64,000 nucleotides of DNA from Lysinibacillus irui (GTDB lineage: Bacteria; Bacillota; Bacilli; Bacillales_A; Planococcaceae): positions 3,155,501 through 3,219,500 of the forward strand of contig NZ_CP113527.1 of NCBI RefSeq assembly GCF_028877475.1. The letters run 5' to 3'. The position numbers and the translations under genes were made by a program. The notes under the pieces were generated by a model. It saw only the letters and a program-made list of their open reading frames with translations, had not been told where the DNA came from and did not search any database. This document shows positions 1 through 8,835 of the stretch, one piece after another. How positions within the stretch are numbered: position 1 is the stretch's first letter; the number at the start of each line of letters is the position of its first letter.

Positions 1-16
1 TCTCATATTCTAACGC

Positions 17-45
17 AAAAGGGTCGCTGTCAGGTGACCCTTTTT
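17..45 (+). terminator. Intrinsic terminator of an upstream gene
   Basis: A 9-bp stem (AAAAGGGTC at 17-25 paired with GACCCTTTT at 36-44) is followed by a T run. It would end a plus-strand transcript that begins outside the window. Confidence 0.8.
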
Positions 46-201
46 ATTTATAAAATTTACTTTCAGCCCGTCTCCCCTAGTAGCTTAAAACCATATGTTT
101 ATTTCAACAAAATCGTCAGAAAATGAAACGAACTACAACTTTGAAACGTAAATATACTTAAGTAAAGTTAGTAACTATTATTGAAAAAGGGGATGAGTTC
201 C

Positions 202-387
202 ATGATCGAATGGTGGCAAAAAAGGAAAAAGAAAACGAGAAGAAACAGAAAGAGTTATAATAAGTCCCCTCTAGTAGAATTATTTATTAACGTACTATTT
301 TTGATACCTGAATTGTTTTTATTCCCATTCAGATTAATTTATTGGTTGTTAAGAGGGGTGGGAAGATTTATTGGAGAGGTCATTTAA
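202..387 (+). CDS. Small cationic membrane protein, unknown function
   Basis: This 61-residue protein has a strongly basic N-terminus (KRKKKTRRNRK, about residues 6-16) followed by one or two hydrophobic stretches rich in Leu, Phe and Ile, so it is probably a small membrane or membrane-surface protein. The ATG at 202 was chosen because a GGGG Shine-Dalgarno lies 9 bases upstream; an upstream in-frame TTG at 181 has no such site. A strong terminator follows at 439-484, so it looks like a monocistronic gene. I do not recognise the family, and a function cannot be given. Confidence 0.55.
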   Translation: MIEWWQKRKKKTRRNRKSYNKSPLVELFINVLFLIPELFLFPFRLIYWLLRGVGRFIGEVI

Positions 388-438
388 TTTTTTTCTTGAA
401 CTTGGATGCTGTGATCTCTTATTTTAATTGTTTTACAC

Positions 439-484
439 AAAAAACACTCAAAAACTTGTATTCATAAGATTTTGAGTGTTTTTT
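439..484 (+). terminator. Intrinsic terminator of the small membrane protein gene
   Basis: A perfect 15-bp stem (439-453 with 470-484, core CACTC/GAGTG) has an A-rich left arm and a T-rich right arm running into further T residues. It can act on both strands, but only the plus-strand gene ends here. Confidence 0.85.
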
Positions 485-744
485 ATTTTTCAAGGAGTGA
501 ATTTTGAATGGACAGCATCCTACTGTTTTTTTATATAGTAAATAAATGCATCAAATTGCTGTATCACGAGCCATCATAAATACCATATAAACTTATGCAA
601 ACAGCTGTTAGAGAGAACACCTTTTTATCTTCTATCCAAAACAGCCCATACAAAAAGGCAATTCAAGAAAACGGTAAGATATCATAAGTTACTTAAACTT
701 TTGAATATCCACCATATTTTCTTAAACTGCCCATTAAAAATCAA
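485..744. other. Intergenic stretch, nothing recognised
   Basis: AT-rich sequence between the terminator at 484 and the end of the LtaS-type gene at 745. No supported ORF, RNA or strong hairpin was seen. Confidence 0.5.
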
Positions 745-2706
745 TTAATTAGATTCTACAGTCGTGTTCTTAGTGTCTTTAGAGTAATTATACTTTGATG
801 GATCTACAGGTGTATACCCTGTTGGTGTATAGAATCTCAATAAGTCACCATTGACGACTTGATCCGATAATTTTAGTTTATGATCTACTTCGTTTTTCAT
901 CGACTTAGCAAAGTCTAATTGACTATCATCTAGAGGCAAACCTGTTTTATTATCATAAAATTTTTCATTAATTGAATAAATCGTAGGACTAACAAAATCT
1001 CCATTTCTGAATGGTACGATTTCATCATGCTCTTCTGATAATAAATCAGAACCAAATTGAATGAAATTTTGCGTATCAATTCCTAGTAAATGCAATAACG
1101 TTGGAAGAAGATCTATTTGGCCACCATAAGTATGGTTAGTTCCACCTTGCATTCCTGGAACATGGATAAATAATGGTACGCGTTGCAAATTAGCACTTTC
1201 ATAAGGTGTAATTTCTTTGCCAATCACTTGCTCCATTGCTCTATTATGATTATCTGAAATACCGTAATGGTCACCATAAAGAACAATCATCGAATTATCA
1301 TATAGGCCCGACTCTTTTAATTGATTGAAGACCTGTTTGATTGCTTCATCTGCATAGCGTGCTGTTTGGAAATAATTATCAACACTTGCATCGCCAGTAT
1401 TCGCTTTATCAATTGTTACTAAATCTTGACTCATTTTATACGGATAATGGTTACCTACTGTAATTAATTTTGTATAAAAAGGTTGTGGTAACGAACTTAA
1501 AAGACTTTGTGATTGTTCAAAGAACGGTTTATCTAACAAACCATATTCAGCCATATCACCTGAAGAACCAGTATTATAATAACTTGCATCAAAGAAATGC
1601 TCGTATCCAAAGGACTTATAAATCACATTTCGGTTCCAGAAGCTTCCGTTATTCCCATGGAATACAGCTGATGTATAACCATGATCTTTTAAAATGCTTG
1701 GAGCAGCCTGGTACGTATTTTGTGCTTTTGTAATATAAGCAGACCCTTGTGGTAACCCAAATAAAGAATTTTCTAGCATAAATTCAGCATCTGAAGTTTT
1801 ACCTTGACCTGTTTGATGGAAGAAATTATCAAAATACATTGTATTCTTATCTTTTGTTAATGAGTTTAAAAATGGTGTAACTTCCTCACCGTTTAATTTA
1901 TAGTTGATAAGAAAATTTTGGAACGATTCTAAATGTAAATAGATAACGTTCATGCCTTTTGCTGCACCAAAATAGTCTGCATTAGGTTTGGCATGATTTG
2001 ATTTTGTATAATTAATTACTTCTGTCGTATCACTACTATCTGCCAAAGCTCTCTGTGAAGAAGCTTTCATAGTTTCTACTGAATCATAAATCGTATAGTT
2101 ATACATCCCTAAATATTTCACAATATAGTTTCTATCAAAACCTCGTGTTAACAATTGTGGACGACTAGTTTCAGCTAGGCCTAAATTTACAATGGATACT
2201 GCTAATGCTAATGCAATAATTGCCGTTGCTTTTTTATACCCTACACGTTCAGTTTCTTTTTGTATTTTTCTTGAGAAACGTAGATAGAACATGACAAGAA
2301 CATCCACAAAGAACAAGATATCATAAGGCTTAAGTAAAGAAAGAACACTACCACCTAAATCGCCAAAGTTCTGTGTTTGGAAAATTGTTGGTAATGTAAT
2401 GAAATCACTAAAAAATCGGTAATAAACAATATTGGCATATAAAAGAATAGACATCAAAGTATAAACTATTACTAAAGATGAATATTTTCTTTTTCCTTTA
2501 AATAAAAATGAAAATCCTAGAAACAGCATGGCTGATCCTAGTGGATTTAATAGTAAAAGGAATTGTTGAAGAGCTCCTTCTACACCTAGTTCAAATTGTG
2601 TTATTTGAGTGATATATGTTTTAATCCATAACATTAAAACAGCTATAAAATATATTCCTAAAAAGTTGTTGAATAGGTCATCTTTTTTACTTACTAGATT
2701 TTTCAT
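745..2706 (-). CDS. LtaS-type lipoteichoic acid synthase family membrane sulfatase
   Basis: The 653-residue protein has the LtaS layout: about five membrane segments in residues 15-175, then an extracellular sulfatase-fold domain. The catalytic set is visible: Glu260 (in LHLES), the nucleophile Thr304 (GQGKTSD), Trp357 and Arg359 (SFWNR), His420 (GNH) and Asp479-His480 (YGDHYG). An Ala-Leu-Ala motif at 220-222 before Asp223 resembles the signal-peptidase cleavage site that releases the LtaS ectodomain. Family members transfer glycerolphosphate from phosphatidylglycerol to a glycolipid-anchored chain; Bacillus genomes hold several paralogues, so whether this is the main synthase or a YfnI/YqgS-like one is open. 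A sigma-A-type promoter lies upstream at 2832-2860. Confidence 0.9.
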   Translation of the reverse strand: MKNLVSKKDDLFNNFLGIYFIAVLMLWIKTYITQITQFELGVEGALQQFLLLLNPLGSAMLFLGFSFLFKGKRKYSSLVIVYTLMSILLYANIVYYRFFSDFITLPTIFQTQNFGDLGGSVLSLLKPYDILFFVDVLVMFYLRFSRKIQKETERVGYKKATAIIALALAVSIVNLGLAETSRPQLLTRGFDRNYIVKYLGMYNYTIYDSVETMKASSQRALADSSDTTEVINYTKSNHAKPNADYFGAAKGMNVIYLHLESFQNFLINYKLNGEEVTPFLNSLTKDKNTMYFDNFFHQTGQGKTSDAEFMLENSLFGLPQGSAYITKAQNTYQAAPSILKDHGYTSAVFHGNNGSFWNRNVIYKSFGYEHFFDASYYNTGSSGDMAEYGLLDKPFFEQSQSLLSSLPQPFYTKLITVGNHYPYKMSQDLVTIDKANTGDASVDNYFQTARYADEAIKQVFNQLKESGLYDNSMIVLYGDHYGISDNHNRAMEQVIGKEITPYESANLQRVPLFIHVPGMQGGTNHTYGGQIDLLPTLLHLLGIDTQNFIQFGSDLLSEEHDEIVPFRNGDFVSPTIYSINEKFYDNKTGLPLDDSQLDFAKSMKNEVDHKLKLSDQVVNGDLLRFYTPTGYTPVDPSKYNYSKDTKNTTVESN

Positions 2707-2831
2707 TACTACACCTACCTTCTACTTATTAAATTAAAAATCTAGTTGTATATGAACGTAGACTATAAGTATTGTAATGCATTGCATTAGAAAAATGTTA
2801 CTTCACAATAACTTTTTTTAGTAGCTAATGT

Positions 2832-2860
2832 ATAGTACTCCCCATTTAGAAATCTGTCAA
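2832..2860 (-). promoter_or_regulatory. Sigma-A-type promoter for the LtaS-type gene
   Basis: On the minus strand TTGACA (2860-2855) is separated by exactly 17 bases from TACTAT (2837-2832). Transcription would run into the LtaS-type gene with a leader of roughly 120 bases. Confidence 0.65.
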
Positions 2861-3183
2861 GTTGTTAACTAGCACTAAAGACAATTAGTATAAAAATTTC
2901 TAGTTACTGTAAATATCATCATAAAAAATACCCTGCAAATGTTAGCCTGTTGACTATTATTTACCGGGCAATATTAACTATCATATTCTTTTTATCTCCT
3001 TTCAGTTCAAGCATGCAATTGTTTCATTGCTGTGCACACTTTTTTTGTAGAAAGTTGAAATTTATTGCATGATCAACTAATTTATTTATCCTAGCCTATG
3101 TATATCTATTTACTGGATGCTCATGTATATTTTGATCATTTACTCACTTAAATATGGACAAATTTTTCTGCTAAACTTATTTA
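2861..3183. other. Intergenic stretch, nothing recognised
   Basis: Between the LtaS-type promoter and the agr terminator the DNA is AT-rich and shows no supported ORF or conserved RNA. Confidence 0.45.
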
Positions 3184-3225
3184 TAAAAACAAAAAGCCAT
3201 ACAACCATTGTTGCTATATGGCTTT
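3184..3225 (-). terminator. Intrinsic terminator of the agr operon
   Basis: AAAGCCATA (3193-3201) pairs with TATGGCTTT (3217-3225). On the minus strand the stem is followed by a T-rich tract, downstream of agrA. Confidence 0.8.
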
Positions 3226-3281
3226 GCTAGAAATCCATGCAGAGAATTTATGTGGCTCTTATTGAGTCTCTACACTATTTC

Positions 3282-4025
3282 TTATTCGCTATCATTCATT
3301 TCTAATTTTTTTTGTACAGCTTTAATCATTCGAGCAGACCCATAGCAAATTTCCCCATTTTTCATTAGAATTTCTTTGTTCTTAAAGTCAACTTCCTGTA
3401 TATTGTCTATATTCACTACGAAAGAATTATGGCAACGAATGAAGCCTTCATACTCTTTCTCTACATCTTTCAACTTCCCATAAAACTCTACTTGGCGATT
3501 GTCCAAATGTAAAACAACTTTATGTAATGGGGAGGATTCAAAAAACATGATATCATCATAATTGACACTAATAATTTTATCTGCAATTCTCTGAACAAAT
3601 TTTTTATTAGAAGTCCTGTTTGTTACTTGCTTTCTTTCATTTGCCACCTTCAAACAGCTAACAACTTTGCTCTGTATAGAATTAACATCATCTTTAATAA
3701 TAAAATCCATCGCGGCTACCTTATAAATGAAATTTAAATAAGTAAGTTCGGAGTGAGTAGTGACAAAAACAATATCACCTGTTGGATCAATTTTTCTAAT
3801 TTCCGCGCCAAGTGTGATGCCATTCATCTCATGATTCAAGTCGATATCAAGAAAATATAAACCTGATCGATTGCTCTCTTTTATATACGTTAATACTTCT
3901 TCTGGATTTGCGGTTGTTAGAACCAGTTGCATATCAAGGTTTTCAATCATAATATAATTAGAGACATACCTGGCTATCCTTTCTCTTTGTTCCTTTTGAT
4001 CTTCACAGATAAAAACATCAATCAT
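3282..4025 (-). CDS. agrA: AgrA-like LytTR response regulator
   Basis: The 247-residue protein has a receiver domain (residues 1-125; acidic pocket E8-D9, phospho-acceptor Asp60 in YFLDID) and a C-terminal LytTR DNA-binding domain (about 145-242, with FFESSP and FIRCHNSFVVNI). That is the AgrA architecture: phosphorylated AgrA binds direct repeats and activates transcription. It begins with ATG after GAGGG, 9 bases beyond the AgrC gene, and ends before a terminator, so it is the last gene of an agrB-D-C-A operon. Its targets here are unknown; the adjoining thiopeptide cluster is the obvious candidate. Confidence 0.9.
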   Translation of the reverse strand: MIDVFICEDQKEQRERIARYVSNYIMIENLDMQLVLTTANPEEVLTYIKESNRSGLYFLDIDLNHEMNGITLGAEIRKIDPTGDIVFVTTHSELTYLNFIYKVAAMDFIIKDDVNSIQSKVVSCLKVANERKQVTNRTSNKKFVQRIADKIISVNYDDIMFFESSPLHKVVLHLDNRQVEFYGKLKDVEKEYEGFIRCHNSFVVNIDNIQEVDFKNKEILMKNGEICYGSARMIKAVQKKLEMNDSE

Positions 4026-4034
4026 CTTGATCCC

Positions 4035-5333
4035 TCACTTTAAAATTACAATTTCCTGCTTAAAATAATTATCCTCTATCACTGTATCCAACCGTGTCTT
4101 ATTTTCTTGATCTACCATTTTCTTCAGACTATTCAGCCCCAACCCTCGATTTTCTCCTTTTGTTGAGAAACCTTTTTCAAAATATTGAAAGAGCTTATGC
4201 CCAGTATCTCTAAACGTATTCCAAACCACAAAGGATACTGATTGTTCAAGTTCTACAAATCCAACTCGAACCATCCCCTTTTCTACTTCTTCTGCTGCTT
4301 CAATTGCATTGTCTAAAATAATTCCGATACAGCGGCACAACAGTACACTATCCATATTCAGATCATGTATTTCGTTAGGACATTCAAAAACCACATCTAT
4401 CCCCTTTTCCTGTGCAGTAATCAATTTGGAGGATACCAAACCTTTTACTTCAGGAATTTTAATTTGAGACAAACCCCTCATCTTAAAATCATTGTCACGA
4501 ATCTCTTGACTGACACGCATTATATTGTCATTAAAATAGCTCTCTAAAGCTGTCATATCACGATTGGTGATGTATTCAGACATAGAAGACAGGATATTGA
4601 TGTAATCATGGCGAAAAGTTCGCATTTCATAATAATTTTTTTCCAGCTGTTCCGTGTACATTTGTATACTGTTTAGTTCAATTTCTTTTTCCCTCATCTC
4701 AAACTGCTTTCTGAAGGTATATACTAGAAACGACAAGCTGACAGCAAAAATAGCAAAATAGATAAATAAGTACATGGTATTCATCAATACCAGCGTATTT
4801 TGGTTTCCCGTTAATCTTACATACACAATCATTGTAAAATAAATCACATATGTAAAAAGCCCCAGGAAAGCTAAAATACGCTGTAAATTCCTGTCATTCT
4901 CATCCTTTTCAAAAATCCGAATATTCAATCTTTTCCAAAAAGTTATAAAGATAAGCCCAGTAATTAGGGTAATAAATTGATGAAGTAATATCACCGGAAA
5001 AATGGTTTCATTTGATTCTGAAACAGTACTAATCTCTAAGACTTTTCCCATAATAAAAGTTGTTAAATGATCAATCAGAATCATAGCAATCAATAAAATT
5101 GATGCGTCGTACAATGCAGGTATCCATTTTCGATAGGTATGCTTTAAAATAGCTAGAACAAATGCAAATATTAATAATGAACCAAAAATGTCTAAATAAG
5201 GATATAGCCAGGCCATCATTAAACTAAATAAGATGACTGCAATAATATTTTCCTTTTGAAAGAAACGTTTACCTAAAACAAAGCTTACCAAAATACAATA
5301 AATTGCTACTTGTATGAATGCTAATATAGTCAA
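4035..5333 (-). CDS. agrC: AgrC-like peptide-sensing histidine kinase
   Basis: The protein has 432 residues: six or seven membrane segments (1-207), a coiled linker, and a HPK10-type kinase core. The phospho-acceptor is His242 (FRHDYIN), the N-box is Asp341-Asn342 (ILDNAIEAAEE) and the G-box is 397-400 (GLGL). AgrC-family kinases bind a cyclic autoinducing peptide outside the cell and phosphorylate AgrA. The start is a TTG at 5333 with GAGGGG seven bases upstream. The gene sits between agrD and agrA. The specificity-determining membrane domain cannot be matched to a known ligand by eye. Confidence 0.9.
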   Translation of the reverse strand: MTILAFIQVAIYCILVSFVLGKRFFQKENIIAVILFSLMMAWLYPYLDIFGSLLIFAFVLAILKHTYRKWIPALYDASILLIAMILIDHLTTFIMGKVLEISTVSESNETIFPVILLHQFITLITGLIFITFWKRLNIRIFEKDENDRNLQRILAFLGLFTYVIYFTMIVYVRLTGNQNTLVLMNTMYLFIYFAIFAVSLSFLVYTFRKQFEMREKEIELNSIQMYTEQLEKNYYEMRTFRHDYINILSSMSEYITNRDMTALESYFNDNIMRVSQEIRDNDFKMRGLSQIKIPEVKGLVSSKLITAQEKGIDVVFECPNEIHDLNMDSVLLCRCIGIILDNAIEAAEEVEKGMVRVGFVELEQSVSFVVWNTFRDTGHKLFQYFEKGFSTKGENRGLGLNSLKKMVDQENKTRLDTVIEDNYFKQEIVILK

Positions 5334-5433
5334 TCACTGACCCCTCATTTCTATATAGTAAACTTTCACTATATATTATACTATAGATCAGTAAATTGTA
5401 ATATCAGGTAAATTTATACTTTTTGCTTAAAAT

Positions 5434-5571
5434 CTACTTCTTTAATTCCTCTGGAATTTCTGGTTCAAAATTATACAACAAACAGAAATTCTCCACGCTT
5501 AACGCACCTACTCCAATAAATAGATTGATTAAACCTTCAGTAAACATTCTTTGAATTTTTTTCATTTTCAT
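5434..5571 (-). CDS. agrD: AgrD-like autoinducing peptide precursor
   Basis: This short gene encodes 45 residues from ATG 5571, or 43 from ATG 5565, which has the better spacing from GAGG. It shows the three parts of AgrD: an amphipathic N-terminal leader (KKIQRMFTEGLINLFIGVGA), a core with one Cys (ENFCLLYNF), and an acidic tail (EPEIPEELKK) matching the AgrD pattern ExxxPxEL. By family knowledge AgrB cuts before the tail and closes a thiolactone from the Cys, so the pheromone ring is probably CLLYN or CLLYNF with one or more residues N-terminal to it. The gene overlaps the end of agrB (ATGA) and precedes agrC. It was found by reading the agrB-agrC gap. Confidence 0.88.
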   Translation of the reverse strand: MKMKKIQRMFTEGLINLFIGVGALSVENFCLLYNFEPEIPEELKK

Positions 5572-6170
5572 CTTCCTCTCTTATTTATTAATATTTTATA
5601 TGTTATTGGAAGGATACAAATTACAGCTAGTAAACTTCCAAAAAATACTTGATTGATTACTACTTGTGAACTAGTACTAACCATAACTGCCACACATATC
5701 GAATAACCTATAATGGCTCTGTTTCTCAGCCTTGCTCTTAACACCTTATCGTTAATGCGGTTCTTTTCTGTATCTTGGGGGGCATACTTATAAAGACAGC
5801 TATATACAGCTAGAATAACAATCCAGATAATCGGTTCTGATAGTGAAATATCTGGTACCATTATCGGTAATATTCCGAATAGGAAAACACTTATTAAAGT
5901 GCAGGTACTACTTTTTTGAGCATGAATACCTCTAGCATTTAGCCTTATCAAGAAATAAGCACTGTGAAAAATAAATGTCAGCCAAATAGAATGAAGTAAA
6001 AATGCTGTCATATAAACTGGAATTGCTTTACCCATATTTATGAGGCAAACTTCAATACCTAATTTACACTTCAACTCTTGAATTCTAGTCAGGTTATGTC
6101 TTTTTTTTAATTTCCTAACCATATATTCTGACAACACTTCTTCTCTGAATCCTCTTAGCAATACTTCCAT
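5568..6170 (-). CDS. agrB: AgrB-like membrane peptidase for autoinducing peptide
   Basis: The 200-residue membrane protein has the AgrB catalytic pair His83 and Cys90, seven residues apart as in staphylococcal AgrB (His77/Cys84), in the context RLNARGIHAQKSSTC, plus the downstream YAPQDT segment seen in the family. AgrB proteins are membrane cysteine endopeptidases that remove the AgrD tail and form the thiolactone. The ATG at 6170 follows a strong GGGAGGGG. It opens the operon agrB-D-C-A, with a likely promoter 29 bases upstream. Confidence 0.9.
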   Translation of the reverse strand: MEVLLRGFREEVLSEYMVRKLKKRHNLTRIQELKCKLGIEVCLINMGKAIPVYMTAFLLHSIWLTFIFHSAYFLIRLNARGIHAQKSSTCTLISVFLFGILPIMVPDISLSEPIIWIVILAVYSCLYKYAPQDTEKNRINDKVLRARLRNRAIIGYSICVAVMVSTSSQVVINQVFFGSLLAVICILPITYKILINKRGR

Positions 6171-6198
6171 TTTTACCCCTCCCTTGTTTTTCTTTACA

Positions 6199-6227
6199 AT
6201 TATAGGATAACCTTCTTTACTCTATTA
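6199..6227 (-). promoter_or_regulatory. Candidate agr promoter with weak -35
   Basis: A perfect TATAAT (6204-6199, minus strand) lies about 29 bases before agrB. The -35 position at 17-base spacing (TAATAG) is poor, which would fit an activator-dependent promoter. The upstream DNA holds a 7-bp inverted repeat (ATAACCT/AGGTTAT). Confidence 0.4.
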
Positions 6228-6271
6228 TTATCAAAAGTATATTAGGTTATTCATTTCATTACATAAATGTT

Positions 6272-6311
6272 AAAAAAAAATAGGAAAATACACAGTTATG
6301 AGTATTTTCCT
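6272..6311 (-). terminator. Intrinsic terminator of the thiopeptide operon
   Basis: A perfect 10-bp stem (AGGAAAATAC 6282-6291 with GTATTTTCCT 6302-6311) is followed on the minus strand by nine T residues (6280-6272). It lies just after the last biosynthetic gene and insulates it from agrB. Confidence 0.85.
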
Positions 6312-6373
6312 TACAATCATGATTTATTTTATACAAGCGACTAACTCATTACTTTCGAGTGGTTCCACCCTAG

Positions 6374-7213
6374 TTATACAAACTCAACTAAATATTTTGG
6401 ATAAAGTGTAACCGCTTCACTGTACCCTTGGAGATCCATTCGATTTATACAGACTTTGTTTCTAGTTGGGAAAAATTCATTTTGCCGCATTTTATTATAT
6501 AATTTGAATAACTGAATAAATAGAATTCTCTCTAAGAAGAAACACATCAGTAATTCTTCATGATGCATTATTGCTGCATTCTGCTCTCCTTCTAATGAAA
6601 ACTTAGGAATCTCGAATTTGGTTGTATTAATTAATGGACCTATCTCCAAACTATTTTCCTGACAGCTCAATGCCAGTACATAGTTTGCAAAAGAGTCTAT
6701 TTGAGTTGTCTCTACAATTTTCTTTTGTGTTCCAATTAGCAAATCAATATTGTTCTGTTGTTTCTCATCGTATACAGTTTGAATAAACGGTGATTTTTCC
6801 AGAAACTCTTGAACATTTGGGAATTTATCTTCTAAAAAGACTTGAACGTTAAATATTTTCCCCGTCTCAATAATTTTTTCTGCAAAAATCACGTATTCAC
6901 TAATCGCTTCTGTTGATATAAAATACGGGGTAAAGAATTCCGTATAGCTTCTAACTAGATTCAAAAGATCTCTAGATTTTTGTTTTTCATAGAAAGTAAA
7001 CAGTTTAGAATCCTTTTCCAACAGTTGCTTCCCAAGCCTATTCTCCGAACTGTCTGTTGTTTCATCTATACCATGATAGACAATTTCTTTTAATTTATTA
7101 AACTCCATATCTTTGACTTTAAAAGCCATGACGGTTTCTAATGTTACACAATCCTGAATCATAAAGAAATCGTTGACTTTTTTTACTTGATATTTCAATT
7201 TTAAGCAATACAT
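6374..7213 (-). CDS. Thiopeptide cluster protein, possible ocin-ThiF-like leader-binding partner
   Basis: This 279-residue soluble protein is the last gene of the biosynthetic operon, 19 bases after the SagB gene. No catalytic motif stands out. The stretch SLEIGPLI (about 189-196) and the closing NKVCINRMDLQGYSEAV resemble the C-terminal half of ocin-ThiF-like 'F proteins', which present the precursor leader to the cyclodehydratase, but the paired cysteines usual at the end of that family are absent. In thiocillin/micrococcin-type clusters a protein of this size (TclI) has the scaffold role. I infer a non-catalytic leader-binding role with limited confidence; an immunity or unrelated tailoring role is also possible. 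Confidence 0.5.
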   Translation of the reverse strand: MYCLKLKYQVKKVNDFFMIQDCVTLETVMAFKVKDMEFNKLKEIVYHGIDETTDSSENRLGKQLLEKDSKLFTFYEKQKSRDLLNLVRSYTEFFTPYFISTEAISEYVIFAEKIIETGKIFNVQVFLEDKFPNVQEFLEKSPFIQTVYDEKQQNNIDLLIGTQKKIVETTQIDSFANYVLALSCQENSLEIGPLINTTKFEIPKFSLEGEQNAAIMHHEELLMCFFLERILFIQLFKLYNKMRQNEFFPTRNKVCINRMDLQGYSEAVTLYPKYLVEFV

Positions 7214-7232
7214 ATTCCATCTCAGCTCCTTT

Positions 7233-7964
7233 CTAGCCTAAAAGAAATGCATACAAAGATGTTTGATTATCTCTCAAAAGTCTTGATAACTCAATATCAT
7301 AAAAACCGCCTAAGGGTACACTTTCCAATCCTAGATAGTTCGCTACTAACTGAATATTCTGTCCAATATGTCCAGCCTCTTGTTGCACCAACTTGTACGA
7401 GATATCTGTATACTTCCCAGAGATCTCAGACATGTCACAACTTAATGCAATAGCGAACTGTGCTGTATTAGCAAGATACTTTTGAATAAATACGTTACTG
7501 ATTTCATTCCACGGCTGATATTGTTTAACCAATAACTTGTGAGTATCACTATTCAGCCGCATAATATTTCCCTGCTCTATTAAATCAATATCTACCAATT
7601 GCTCGTTGAATAAAAAGTAAATGTTGACATAATACTGTGCCCCACCGGAAGGGTATGTACGACTCTCTCTATCTCCGCCAATCATAGCCAATTGAGCAAA
7701 TTGTGCCATTAACTTTCTATCAACCTTTACCTTGGCTTTGAATGGTTCCCTTGCCGAATATCTTGTAGCTAAAATTCTTTCAAATAAATTTTCTTGGTCA
7801 ACTGTATAATCCAAATCAATTAGTGGATAATTACCATTTCCCTGTATTTCCCTCGGTCTGTGAGCATATACTTGAGTATTGGTGAATTCAGGTTCATTGA
7901 TCGACATCATATGATAATCCATGAATTTTTTTTCAATATTCCGCTCACCTTTAAAGTTCCACAA
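7233..7964 (-). CDS. SagB-type azoline dehydrogenase (FMN nitroreductase fold)
   Basis: The 243-residue protein has the SagB/ThcOx motifs: RYSAREPF (68-75), YPSGGAQYYVN (104-114), EAGHIGQN (196-203) and PLGGFYD (217-223). The family oxidises thiazolines and oxazolines to thiazoles and oxazoles with FMN, after the YcaO cyclodehydratase has acted. The start is a TTG at 7964 with GGGGGAG upstream. It is part of the single minus-strand operon and is the most canonical of the two dehydrogenase-like proteins encoded here. Confidence 0.88.
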   Translation of the reverse strand: MWNFKGERNIEKKFMDYHMMSINEPEFTNTQVYAHRPREIQGNGNYPLIDLDYTVDQENLFERILATRYSAREPFKAKVKVDRKLMAQFAQLAMIGGDRESRTYPSGGAQYYVNIYFLFNEQLVDIDLIEQGNIMRLNSDTHKLLVKQYQPWNEISNVFIQKYLANTAQFAIALSCDMSEISGKYTDISYKLVQQEAGHIGQNIQLVANYLGLESVPLGGFYDIELSRLLRDNQTSLYAFLLG

Positions 7965-7987
7965 ATTAAACTCCCCCTTTTAAGAAA

Positions 7988-8821
7988 TCATCCAGCTTTA
8001 AGGAAAGCATCTGAGAAAATGAATTCAAATTCCGGAGAAACGCCTAATCGATTATTCAGCATATGAAGATGAGAGATGACTATATAAAAGGCGTACTCTG
8101 GCTCGTAAGTCGTTTGACATAGTTTTATTTGGGCAAGCAATGACTTAAAAACCTTGAGATACGGCTGATAGATTGCAGTCGCAAGTTCTCCCTTTTTCAA
8201 GCTACTAATTCTGTTGCTAATCACTTTGTATAAATTCTCCGAAGTCTTATTCTTAGAAAATTGTGTCCATATTTCTCGATACGCAAGGAACATTGTCTCA
8301 TGCTTCTCAATATATCCTAATTCTTCAGCAACTTCTGTACAGAGGTACATGAGATCAATTGCTAATACATAACGTTGATTTCGGTTTAGCTTTTGAATAA
8401 TTTGCCCAGCAAATCTTGACGAGTGTACAAACATTTCTTCGGACAGTCCCATCGCTTTCTCTCCCCCATAACGGTTAAGCTCTGGTACATAATCAATTGT
8501 TTGAATTGAAAAATTCGGATATGGAGCAGTTGGTTTAATGCCTTCTGTCTGTACAATCGCATCATCATATGAAATAGGTTGGAACGTATGATTCTTATGC
8601 TTTTGATGAAATCTCTCCAGTAATTGATTTAAATCTTTTTCAAATTTATCTGCTACTTCAGGTTCTGTTTGGTATCTCAATCGGATATGAGGACCCCCAT
8701 CCCAATAGCGAATGAAGAAATATCGAACCTTTTCTTCATCTAAATAAGGCAACAGACAATCTTTTAAAAATTCCTCAATTAATAGATAATCATGAATGAA
8801 TAAGTGTTTAGATATCCACAT
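7988..8821 (-). CDS. Thiopeptide-type SpaB_C-like protein, probable pyridine synthase or eliminase
   Basis: The 277-residue protein opens with the family signature of 'thiopeptide-type bacteriocin biosynthesis' proteins: WISKHLFIHD, then FFIRYWDGGPHIRLRY (36-51). This SpaB C-terminal-like fold is used both for glutamate elimination (TclL-like) and for the formal [4+2] cyclisation that makes the central pyridine or piperidine ring (TclM/TbtD-like). The cluster has two such proteins. Because the other (345 aa) is encoded directly beside the large dehydratase, this one is the better pyridine-synthase candidate. The ATG follows GGGGAG at seven bases. Which of the two does which step is inference. 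Confidence 0.8.
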   Translation of the reverse strand: MWISKHLFIHDYLLIEEFLKDCLLPYLDEEKVRYFFIRYWDGGPHIRLRYQTEPEVADKFEKDLNQLLERFHQKHKNHTFQPISYDDAIVQTEGIKPTAPYPNFSIQTIDYVPELNRYGGEKAMGLSEEMFVHSSRFAGQIIQKLNRNQRYVLAIDLMYLCTEVAEELGYIEKHETMFLAYREIWTQFSKNKTSENLYKVISNRISSLKKGELATAIYQPYLKVFKSLLAQIKLCQTTYEPEYAFYIVISHLHMLNNRLGVSPEFEFIFSDAFLKAG

Positions 8822-8835
8822 ACTACTACTCCCCT

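Noticed and set aside
6292..6300. AgrA half-site ACAGTTATG near agrB
   Set aside because: It fails the consensus at one position and lies in the loop of the operon terminator, so it is not counted as a regulatory site.
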